This document shows positions 5,890-13,093 of a DNA stretch of 64,000 nt, one piece after another. The DNA comes from Chromobacterium haemolyticum (lineage in GTDB: Bacteria; Pseudomonadota; Gammaproteobacteria; Burkholderiales; Chromobacteriaceae), in contig NZ_MUKU01000005.1 in the NCBI RefSeq assembly GCF_002081825.1, forward strand, positions 1-64,000. The letters are read 5' to 3'. Below the pieces are notes generated by a model. That model did no database searches and was not told the origin of the DNA. It saw only the letters and a program-made list of their open reading frames with translations. Made by a program: the position numbers and the translations under genes. The stretch's first letter is position 1. Every line of letters starts with the position of its first letter.

Positions 5890-7896
5890 TCAGTTCTGCT
5901 GGATCAGCCCGCCCTTGAGGGTGAGCATGCCGCCGCCGTCCACGGTCTGGCTGGCGCTGGCCTTATTGGTCAGCGACACCCCGGCGTCGTTGGTCAGGGT
6001 GGTGCCGGCTTTATTGGTCAGCTCGGTGCCCGCCTGGTTGATGAGCCCGGTGCCGGCCTTGTTGGTCAGGCTGGTGCCGGCCTGGGCGGTGTAGGCGGCG
6101 TCGCTCTTGGCGCTGAAGGCGCCGCCGCTTTGCAGGGTGAGGGTGCCGCTGACCTTGATGGTGAGGTTGCCGTCCACGGTCAGCGTGTAGTTGCCGCTGA
6201 CCTTGTGTTCGTGATTGCCGCCGGTGCTGTGGCTCTGGTCGCCCTCCACCTTGACCGTGCGCTTGCCCTTGACGTTAAGGGTTTCATTGCCGGTTTTCAC
6301 TTCCACGGTGCGGTTGCCCTTGTCCACGCTGAGGCTGTCGTTGCCCTCGGTGACGCTGCGCTTGCGCTCGTTCTTCACCACCAGGGTTTCGTCGTGGCCC
6401 ACATCGGCGGCTGCGTCGTTGAGCACTTTCACGGTGTAGTTCTTCTGGGCCTGGAAGAACACTTCCTCCTTGTCCTTGCTGTCGTCGAAGCGCAATTCGT
6501 TGAAGCCGCCGCCGCCTTTTGTCGAGTTGGTCTTGAGGCCGGACTGCGCCTGCTTGGCCGGCAGTTCGTAGGGCAGCGCGTTGTCGCCGTTGTAGACGCA
6601 GCCGCTGACTAGCGGCTTGTCCGGGTCGCCGTCGATGAAGCTGACAATCACTTCCTGGCCGATGCGCGGGATGAACTGCATGCCAAAGCCCTTGCCGCTC
6701 CACGGCTGCATCACCCGCAGCCAGCAGGAGCTGGATTCGTCGTCCTTGCCGTCGCGGTCCCAGGGGAATTGCACTTTGACGCGGCCGTATTTATCGGTCC
6801 AGATCTCCTCGCCGGCCTTGCCCACCACCTTGGCCACCTGCGGGTGCATCACCGGCTTGGGGGTGAGCCGCGGCGGGCGGTAGGGGGTGGTCTTGGGAAT
6901 GGCGGCGAAGCGGTTGCGGTAATGCTGCTGGCCGGCCTCGTGGCTGACGCGGGTTATTACCCAGGCGATATTGCAGGCCGGGTCCGGGTGGCCGCTCAGG
7001 GTGAAGCAGTGGCCGGGAATCAGCCAGCGACAATCGCTGTCGCCCACCAGCTCCACTTCCTCGGCGCGCAGGCCGTCGCTGCGCTGCTTGGCCAGCGCGT
7101 CGCCGTCGGCCTTCTTGGCGTAGCCGCCCGGGTATTGGTAGAGATTGGGCAGGTCTGACTTGGCCAGCGCCTGCGCGTACAGCGAGGCGCTGGCGGTGGT
7201 GAATTCGTAATCGCCGGCGCGGTAGCCGCCGGCCACCGCCTGGCGGCTGATGCCGGCGCTGCGCACGCCTTCCAGCTCGCGCCCGCCCAGGTCCTGGCCC
7301 AGGTAGGGGATCTTGGCGCTATTGGGGCAGTCCGGGAAATGGCTGTTGCCGTCCGCCAGCACCAGGGTGTGCTTGCCGTCGGCGTGGGTGAAGAACCAGA
7401 AGATGCCGGCGTCTTCCAGCAGCCGCATCACAAAATTGAGATCGCTTTCGCCAAACTGCACGCAGTACTCGCGCTTGGGGTAGGTGGCGTCCAGCTTCAG
7501 TTGGTAGTCGCTGAAGCCGTGGCCGGCGAACACCGCTTTCACAATGTCCGGCACGCTCTGGTTCTGGAAGATGCGGTTGTTGCCGGCCAGGCTCAGCCAC
7601 CACAGCCAGGGCCGCAGTGTCACGCTGTAGCGGTCCGCGGTGGCGTCGCCCGGCAGCTGGCGAATCGCTGCGCACAGGCCGTCTACGGGCCGGGTCTTAT
7701 CGTCGCGGCGCAGGCTCAGCGTCAGGTGGGAGGCCACCGCCTTGTCCAGCGTCAGCGCGCTGTCGCTGAAGCCGGCCAGGGTGAAGCTGCCCAGCGCGTT
7801 CAGCGCCTCGTCGCCGGAGAGGCTGTCCGGGTACAGCGCTTTCAGCGCCGGGGCGCTGAGCGAGAGCGGGGTGGTTTTGTCGGAGGGGCGGGGCAT
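5890..7896 (-). CDS. vgrG: T6SS spike protein VgrG (first copy)
   Basis: About 668 residues. The gp27-like base occupies the first ~350, with DLNFVMRLLEDAGIFWFFTH as a hallmark. The gp5-like OB domain follows, with 'EEIWTDKYGRVKVQFPWDRD' and 'GFGMQFIPRIGQEVIVSF'. The C-terminal needle is repetitive: near the end at least five 8-residue units of the type AGTxLTNK follow one another, as expected for the triple-stranded beta-helix. I start it at the ATG at 7896 (MPRPSDKT) rather than 7908, because three broken copies of this gene upstream begin with the same MPRP motif. It forms the puncturing tip on the Hcp tube. No separate PAAR gene is visible nearby. Confidence 0.93.
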   Translation of the reverse strand: MPRPSDKTTPLSLSAPALKALYPDSLSGDEALNALGSFTLAGFSDSALTLDKAVASHLTLSLRRDDKTRPVDGLCAAIRQLPGDATADRYSVTLRPWLWWLSLAGNNRIFQNQSVPDIVKAVFAGHGFSDYQLKLDATYPKREYCVQFGESDLNFVMRLLEDAGIFWFFTHADGKHTLVLADGNSHFPDCPNSAKIPYLGQDLGGRELEGVRSAGISRQAVAGGYRAGDYEFTTASASLYAQALAKSDLPNLYQYPGGYAKKADGDALAKQRSDGLRAEEVELVGDSDCRWLIPGHCFTLSGHPDPACNIAWVITRVSHEAGQQHYRNRFAAIPKTTPYRPPRLTPKPVMHPQVAKVVGKAGEEIWTDKYGRVKVQFPWDRDGKDDESSSCWLRVMQPWSGKGFGMQFIPRIGQEVIVSFIDGDPDKPLVSGCVYNGDNALPYELPAKQAQSGLKTNSTKGGGGFNELRFDDSKDKEEVFFQAQKNYTVKVLNDAAADVGHDETLVVKNERKRSVTEGNDSLSVDKGNRTVEVKTGNETLNVKGKRTVKVEGDQSHSTGGNHEHKVSGNYTLTVDGNLTIKVSGTLTLQSGGAFSAKSDAAYTAQAGTSLTNKAGTGLINQAGTELTNKAGTTLTNDAGVSLTNKASASQTVDGGGMLTLKGGLIQQN

Positions 7897-8106
7897 GGTG
7901 GTTCTCAAATATTGGAAAATAGAGAATGGGCGGCGCGGCGGGATTGACTATTCTCCTGCCTGGGCGTTTTTGGCCGCAAGATGGCCAATAGGGTGGCTTG
8001 CCGCTGGCAAGGCCGGCTTGAAGTGGTGAATGGGGTGCGGTGTTTCATTGTTTTGCCTCTGACCTGGCTCGGGGGTTGGCGCGCATCGATGCTTGCGATT
8101 GCCGCG

Positions 8107-8688
8107 TCATACGATATAGGCGGTTTCTAATTTGGATTCGGGAATGACGTACAGGTCTTCGTGCCCCCATATCGAGTCCGGCGCGTCCAGCCCGTCGTAC
8201 ATCCTGACCCATTGCGATAATAAAGGGTAAATGTCGTCGTCTTTCTTCATTTCGCACACTAGCAGGTTGGGGTCGTAAAACTGGACTCTGCCCTTCCAGG
8301 GAAAGTAGACGCCCAGCGCATGGCCGCTGCCTTTGGAACTGGCGATGATGTAGAGCTTGTATTTGCCTGACCATGGGGTTTTGTCTTTTATGTTTTCCGC
8401 GGAGTTTTGTCCGCGCATATTGACGGTTTTCTCCGCTATCGACGCCAGTATTCTGGTGTTGCCGTTATTCAGCTGTTCAAAGTGTAATTGGGTGGCCTGT
8501 TGCTGCGGGCTTAATAGCGATTCGCTGAGCCCGGTGCCGCTTTTCAAATTGCCGCTCAAGACGCGAAACCAGGTCAGTACCTGACCGGTGCAGCTGCTGT
8601 TGGCATTGCCGGGAAACTTGCCGTCGCCTTCTATCGATGTGATATTCACCAAGCTCTTCAGCAATTCAAATCTCAATCTAAGACTCAT
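8107..8688 (-). CDS. Putative T6SS effector: YopT/C58-like papain-fold cysteine protease
   Basis: A 193-residue protein with the catalytic pattern of peptidase family C58 (YopT, AvrPphB). Cys33 lies in NANSSCTGQVLTWF, followed by a helix with a conserved-looking Trp. His123 is in GSGHALGVYF, and Asp139 is in VQFYDPN, the same spacing and FDPN-like ending used by that family. The start at 8688 (MSLRLRF) has GAGGA upstream. It lies directly before vgrG and after the ADP-ribosyltransferase gene, on the T6SS strand. Known C58 proteases cleave Rho GTPases or host kinases; the target here is unknown. The assignment rests on motif recognition by eye, so it is probable rather than certain. Confidence 0.6.
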   Translation of the reverse strand: MSLRLRFELLKSLVNITSIEGDGKFPGNANSSCTGQVLTWFRVLSGNLKSGTGLSESLLSPQQQATQLHFEQLNNGNTRILASIAEKTVNMRGQNSAENIKDKTPWSGKYKLYIIASSKGSGHALGVYFPWKGRVQFYDPNLLVCEMKKDDDIYPLLSQWVRMYDGLDAPDSIWGHEDLYVIPESKLETAYIV

Positions 8689-8773
8689 CGCTATGCTCCT
8701 CAAAGGTGGGCTTGCTTCGTATTGCCTTATCGAATAATTAGCCAAGCCAATAGCGTGGTAATGGGGGCATGGT

Positions 8774-9823
8774 TTATAAACGAGCAGACTGAGGTTGATC
8801 CAGCCTGGGGAAGACCGTGAAATGAATGATGTAGCAAGGTAGTGCCTGATCCGCGTTGGCAATGCAGTATTCGTCGGAATCGAATATTTTTTTATCAAAG
8901 AAGAGGGTGGTAAGCGATGCGCCTGGCTGGCCTGTTTTCAGGCCGATATTGGAGTGTGCGCTTGGGGCAGTGCTGGGTGGCGTTTGCCCCGATGTGACCA
9001 TTCTATTGATGAGCGTTGGGCTGCCGCTTTGGCTGGAAACTTGATCATTGTTATTGATGTGTCTGAATTCATCAGGGGCTATTGTTGACCGCGAGATACC
9101 CAGCAGGACTTTGCTGATGAGCAGTCTGCGTGTTGGAATCTGGTCTATATCTCGGATCGGATCGTGGACTTTGCAGTGTGTGGGGCAAACCAGAATGCTT
9201 CCACAGCAAGGGCAGGGCGAATAGGTGGCCGCTTTGTAGAAGATATCGGTGAAGTAAGAGCCTCTACCCAAGGCCCCAAATCCTTTTGGTTTAAATTTTA
9301 GAGGGGTAAACCCTGAGTGGTATTTTGAAAGGTCGTTGCGAAATCCATTGTTGGCAATTTCGTCAATAATCGGACTCTTGTGCCCTGAGAAGAGATAGTA
9401 TTCATTCATTGCCGCGTCAGCCGCGCCAAATGGTCCGCTCAGTGTAGTGTCTTTAAACTTTAGATGGGCGGGGGCTTGGTGAAATTCGTTGGGTCTTAGC
9501 TGGATTTCTCTTTTTATTTCCCTGGCTCTGGCTTGGTAGTCAGCCTGGAATTTTACATTTTCTATTTGCTCAATTTTCCATATCCATACTATAGGGGTCT
9601 TATTGATAGGGGCAGGGGTGGTGAGCTGTGATCGCTGGCGGTAGGCGGCGAAAATCAGCTCAAACGCGTTGAGTGGAAAAGCTTTAGGGGAGAATAGGGC
9701 CTGCATGATAGGTCTGTTTTCGTGCAGGATATCCGGGATGTACAAGTAATTCTCTGTGCTGTGCATGCAGTATTTCATGATTTGCGTGATGAGAGCCTGG
9801 TCAGTCACGGTGATTTTGGGCAT
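8774..9823 (-). CDS. Putative T6SS effector: PARP-type ADP-ribosyltransferase
   Basis: 349 residues. The C-terminal ~210 carry the signature of PARP-like (H-Y-E class) ADP-ribosyltransferases in the right order: His148 in YYLFSGHKS, then IANNGFR; Tyr190 in GALGRGSYFTD; RRLLISKVLLG at 232-242; and Glu318 in SDEYCIANADQALPCYIIHF, closely resembling the EYxVY motif of PARP1. Between the Tyr motif and the next strand sits a Cys/His cluster (C204, C206, C207, C213, H216, C217, H220) that could bind a metal. The first ~140 residues are of unknown fold. AAGGAG precedes the start. The vgrG-linked position suggests a T6SS cargo. No immunity-like gene (for example an ADP-ribosylhydrolase) follows. Confidence 0.72.
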   Translation of the reverse strand: MPKITVTDQALITQIMKYCMHSTENYLYIPDILHENRPIMQALFSPKAFPLNAFELIFAAYRQRSQLTTPAPINKTPIVWIWKIEQIENVKFQADYQARAREIKREIQLRPNEFHQAPAHLKFKDTTLSGPFGAADAAMNEYYLFSGHKSPIIDEIANNGFRNDLSKYHSGFTPLKFKPKGFGALGRGSYFTDIFYKAATYSPCPCCGSILVCPTHCKVHDPIRDIDQIPTRRLLISKVLLGISRSTIAPDEFRHINNNDQVSSQSGSPTLINRMVTSGQTPPSTAPSAHSNIGLKTGQPGASLTTLFFDKKIFDSDEYCIANADQALPCYIIHFTVFPRLDQPQSARL

Positions 9824-9954
9824 CTCTCTCTCCTTGATGAATGCCGCGCATACAGTTTTGGGTGTTTCGGAATGGGGCGAGCATCGGTTGCGCCTCGTTG
9901 CGCACTGCTCCGGCTTTGCCTAGTCTTGCCTAGATCGGTTCTCTTATTCTGTGC

Positions 9955-10012
9955 CGGGACGCTGAGCGAGAGCGGGCTGGTTTTGTCGGAGGGGCGGGGC
10001 ATGGGGGTTCTC
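9955..10012 (-). pseudogene. vgrG 5' stub 1
   Basis: The reverse strand from 10002 reads MPRPSDKTSPLSLSVPA, almost identical to the start of the intact vgrG at 7896, and the bases just before it (gagaacccccatg) also match. Similarity ends after about 17 codons. It is a broken copy of the vgrG start lying between the EEP nuclease and ADP-ribosyltransferase genes. Confidence 0.85.
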
Positions 10013-10025
10013 GCGGCAGCGGCGC

Positions 10026-10694
10026 TCAGCTGAGGACGTCGAAGACGATGGGACGATGGTCCGGGCCGCTCATGTCGAACGCGTCCGCCCAGCCGCTGAT
10101 GTCGAAAGGCGCGACTTTGACGTCGACCGAGGCCAGCACCCAATCCAGGATGCCGCCTTTGGCGTGGGTGGCCTGTCCTTGCCAGCATTCATAGGCGACG
10201 CCCGGGGTGTCCAGTTCCTCTACACGGGTGTAGTCCAGGTTCAGATCGCCGGTGGCCACCCAGTGCCCGCCCAGGCTGGTGCAGTCCCGCAGCTGGCTCT
10301 TGGTCAACCCGCCCTGGCCGGATTTGAAGTGAGCCAGAAACAGAAAGCCGGTGTAGCCGTTGACGGCTTCGGCCCAAACCGCGATCAGGTCCCGGTTCAG
10401 GCCTTTCAAGTGCCCCTGGCTGACAACTTCGAGATGCGGCCCTTTTCTGGTCATCACCATGTAGCCGTTGGAGTGGCCGCCGGCAAAGGCGTGGACATCA
10501 TAGTTTTGATACACGCCGCGTAAATAACCGTAATAGTCGTCCAGCCTGGCGGAGTGCACTTCGCACAGAAACACCACGTCAACGTCCCAGTTGTCGTTGG
10601 AACAGCATTGGTGGATGAAGGTCTCGACCTGTGCCTTTTTATCCAGCGGCGAGGATTCGCCATTTTTTTCCAGATTGAAGCTGGCTACGCGCAT
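10026..10694 (-). CDS. Endonuclease/exonuclease/phosphatase (EEP) family protein, putative T6SS effector
   Basis: A 222-residue protein showing the metal-binding and catalytic motifs of the EEP (DNase I/CdtB/AP endonuclease) superfamily in order: Asn7 in SFNLEKNG, Glu45 in VFLCEVH, His122 in FLAHFKSG, Asp150 and Asn152 in ATGDLNLD, and Asp212-His213 in SGPDHRPIVF. At 222 residues it is just the catalytic domain, with no signal peptide. AAGGAG lies before the ATG. The T6SS operon location suggests a nuclease effector, although a phosphoesterase acting on another phosphodiester is possible. Whether it attacks bacterial or host DNA is not decidable; no adjacent immunity candidate is obvious, unless the gene at 10732-11679 plays that part. 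Confidence 0.72.
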   Translation of the reverse strand: MRVASFNLEKNGESSPLDKKAQVETFIHQCCSNDNWDVDVVFLCEVHSARLDDYYGYLRGVYQNYDVHAFAGGHSNGYMVMTRKGPHLEVVSQGHLKGLNRDLIAVWAEAVNGYTGFLFLAHFKSGQGGLTKSQLRDCTSLGGHWVATGDLNLDYTRVEELDTPGVAYECWQGQATHAKGGILDWVLASVDVKVAPFDISGWADAFDMSGPDHRPIVFDVLS

Positions 10695-10731
10695 CTTTGC
10701 TCCTTGGCCGATCTAATTTAACGCTGCGGTG

Positions 10732-11679
10732 TTAGTGCTGCTTTTCTTGGTCCCCGTTTTGCGCTTTGGAGTAGGTGCTGAAGGTGCACATGGATAAAGT
10801 GTCCCAGATGATTTTAATCAGGGAGGTGCAGCAATTGTCATCGCTCTGATAATAAGACAGCAGGTCAAAATCGATATCGAATAAGTCGAATTCGTCAAAC
10901 TGACTTTTCCCGGTTCTGGAGATTCTATTGGGAGCGTAGCCCAGCAAATCACCATTAAGCAGGCCTTGTTCGCTGAGTTGCGCCAGGGTGTTTTTCTGGA
11001 TGTTAAAGGCCAGCTTGCTCACCGAGGTGGGCGAATGGCAGCAGCAGATGCAAGCGCATAAGGGCAGAGTGCAGCCGGTGGTCAGCGGCCTATCCCGCGC
11101 GTCGGTGAGGCCGGCCTCAAGCACCGCCGCCACCACCTCCGCACAGTTGCCCAGGTTTTTCCCATTATTCTCTGTCATGAATTGGATCATTCTGTCTTGA
11201 TCCAAGCCCAGCGCAGTCGGCGTTTTTTTTAATAGCGGCTTGTGCGAGACGGCCTTTTCATCGCCATGGCTGCCACCAATATGAATGGAAACTTCATCGC
11301 TGTGGCGCATGGTCATGCTGGGGGGAGGCACCGCATCCATGCTTTGATGGCTTGGCGGCGGCCTGCCGCTGGCGATTGTTGGCGTGATGCTAATTTCCGG
11401 CGGCTTGCTTCTTAGAATGTGCGCCACTTCATTCTTGCTGGGGATGTAAATCACATGCCGGACCCTGATGCCCTTGCCTCGGGTATTGGTCCAAAACCGG
11501 GTGATCTCATCCTTGGTGGTTCTGAGATGCATTTTTTGATGGCCGGCGGAGTATTGAAACTGATAGACCTCATGGTTTTGAGTGGTAATGGAAATGAGGC
11601 TGTGGTCTTGGCAGTCCCCATTCTTGCAACTGCAAAACATGGTGCCCGAGCCACCACTGAGGGTCATAACGGTAATCAT
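10732..11679 (-). CDS. Cys-rich protein of unknown function, possible deaminase-like effector
   Basis: 315 residues, with GGAGG upstream of the start. The N-terminal ~90 residues form a compact region with two CxC-type motifs (CSCKNGDC). The middle (100-150) is Pro/Ser/His-rich and probably a linker. The C-terminal part contains GNCAEVVAAVLEAG (Cys179-Ala-Glu181) followed by a Cys cluster, TGCTLPLCACICCC (203-214). A [HC]AE motif followed by CxxC-like cysteines is the layout of nucleic-acid deaminase toxins of the YwqJ kind, but spacing and flanking sequence are not convincing enough to assign it. It sits between vgrG stubs, so I infer an effector or effector-associated protein. The C-terminus is acidic, then Ser/Cys-rich. 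Confidence 0.45.
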   Translation of the reverse strand: MITVMTLSGGSGTMFCSCKNGDCQDHSLISITTQNHEVYQFQYSAGHQKMHLRTTKDEITRFWTNTRGKGIRVRHVIYIPSKNEVAHILRSKPPEISITPTIASGRPPPSHQSMDAVPPPSMTMRHSDEVSIHIGGSHGDEKAVSHKPLLKKTPTALGLDQDRMIQFMTENNGKNLGNCAEVVAAVLEAGLTDARDRPLTTGCTLPLCACICCCHSPTSVSKLAFNIQKNTLAQLSEQGLLNGDLLGYAPNRISRTGKSQFDEFDLFDIDFDLLSYYQSDDNCCTSLIKIIWDTLSMCTFSTYSKAQNGDQEKQH

Positions 11680-11779
11680 GCGGCCTCCCTGTGTTTGCTT
11701 CCAATGTGTTGATACTCTGCCGGGTGCTGCTTAAACCATCACATCGGTTCTAAATTTACTCTGCTAATTTGCTAGCTAG

Positions 11780-11945
11780 GGTAGAAGAGCTTTGTCCAGC
11801 GTCAGCGCGCGTCGCTGAAGCCGGCCAGGGTGAAACTGACCAGCGCGTTCAGCGCCTCGTCGCCGGACAGACTGTCTGGGTACAGCGTTTTCAGCGCGGA
11901 GGCGCTGAGCGAGAGAGGGGTGGTTTTGTCGGAGGGGCGGGGCAT
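11780..11945 (-). pseudogene. vgrG 5' stub 2, frameshifted
   Basis: From 11945 the reverse strand reads MPRPSDKTTPLSLSASALK and continues with high similarity to intact vgrG codons 1-55 (LYPDSLSGDEALNAL, then SFTLAGFSD). A base is missing near codon 48 relative to the intact gene, breaking the frame, and similarity stops at about 11780. It abuts stub 3. Confidence 0.85.
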
Positions 11946-11959
11946 GGGGGTTTAATGGA

Positions 11960-12129
11960 TTGCGTTCATTGGCACTGCTCAATGTCAGCGCGGTGGCGCT
12001 ATCACCGTTGAGAGCCAGGCTGCCCAGCTCGTTCAACGCCTTGTCCCCCGAAAGCGTCTGGGGATAAAGATCCGTCAGGGCGGAGGCGCGGAGGGAGAGG
12101 CCGGTATTGGTGTCAGTGGGGCGGGGCAT
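11960..12129 (-). pseudogene. vgrG 5' stub 3
   Basis: From 12129 the reverse strand reads MPRPTDTNTGLSLRASALTD, then LYPQTLSGDKALNELGSLAL, a more diverged relative of the vgrG start than stubs 1 and 2. It ends at about 11960, just before stub 2 begins. The two stubs thus lie head to tail downstream of the HNH gene, as if two separate insertion events happened here. Confidence 0.8.
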
Positions 12130-12209
12130 CAAGAATTTCGCTCAGCTAATGGAGAGTTCAAATAGCAGATGTCGGTTATCTTTTGAGAGATTCTTAGAGC
12201 TCGGTTGGG

Positions 12210-13016
12210 CTATTTGTTCCAAGGTAAGCCACTATGAGGTTCACCGTCTCGCTTGTTGCATCCGCCGCATAATGGGCGGAGGTTCGGGATAGCTGTTTCA
12301 GCTGCACTTTGTATTTCAAAATCACTTTTCGAGCTTAAGAGTAGCGAAAATATGAATATTCCATTTTCATTTAGTTGATATTTGTCTAGTGCAGAGTTTG
12401 ATAGCCCTAGTAAGCCAAACTTTTTAGCCTTGTATCCAGTGGCACCATCATTGGTCAAGCCTGCGTAGCGAAAAAGTTTTAAAGTTGCACCCCAAAGATT
12501 TTTTTCTGGAAGCTGATCTTTGCCAATGGTTTTTGAGCGCTGATGGTCAATTTCTATTTGCTCTTTCTCAAGTATGACTCCGCAATGCCGACAGGCGTAG
12601 AGATCATTGGAGTTCACGGTTTCAACTGAATTGGTCTGCCAGTTCCATCTTTGTCTTGAGGTAATAGTGGGTTTATATATTTGTTGCCATGCTGGCAGGT
12701 CAATTATGTTTCTGTAGTTGCTGCGAGACAATGTGGTCGTTAAGCTATCTAGAATGCCTGCTTGACGTTGTAACTCATTCCAGTCGGGTATTGAAACAGA
12801 TTTGCCACTTTGTTGCTCATAAGCTCCAAAATGCTGTATTCCACCAACTTGGAATCCAAAGCTCTGATGGGTGATGGGAGAGGTTACAGTCTTTATGGTT
12901 AAGGAAGGAATTTCCGTTTTTTGTCCACTTTCACTGATGTAGTAGATTTTGTGTGCTTTGGCGAAGTTGCAGGAAGCATATTTGTTCTGATTGATTGTGT
13001 TTAGTGCATTAAGCAT
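12210..13016 (-). CDS. HNH-type nuclease, putative T6SS effector
   Basis: A 268-residue protein whose C-terminal half has an HNH nuclease layout: Cys142 and Cys145 in ACRHCG, Asp157-His158 in EIDHQRSK, Asn245 in PNLRPLCGGC and Cys250/Cys253 as the second half of a zinc knuckle. The gene is visibly much more AT-rich than the tss genes beside it, suggesting recent transfer. AAGGAG precedes the start. It lies 77 bp downstream of clpV on the same strand and is followed by vgrG stubs. The N-terminal ~130 residues may be a delivery region. No obvious cognate immunity gene is adjacent. Confidence 0.65.
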   Translation of the reverse strand: MLNALNTINQNKYASCNFAKAHKIYYISESGQKTEIPSLTIKTVTSPITHQSFGFQVGGIQHFGAYEQQSGKSVSIPDWNELQRQAGILDSLTTTLSRSNYRNIIDLPAWQQIYKPTITSRQRWNWQTNSVETVNSNDLYACRHCGVILEKEQIEIDHQRSKTIGKDQLPEKNLWGATLKLFRYAGLTNDGATGYKAKKFGLLGLSNSALDKYQLNENGIFIFSLLLSSKSDFEIQSAAETAIPNLRPLCGGCNKRDGEPHSGLPWNK

Positions 13017-13093
13017 TTTCGCGCTCCTTTTGTATGTCTATTTTTGCATTCGTTCGGCTAGGGAAACTTTGCGTTTTCTATTTGAATGCGTAG

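Noticed and set aside
8689-8898. N-terminal extension of the C58-like protein up to 8898
   Set aside because: The added residues overlap the end of the ADP-ribosyltransferase gene, have no coding character, and a good ribosome site precedes the internal ATG at 8688.
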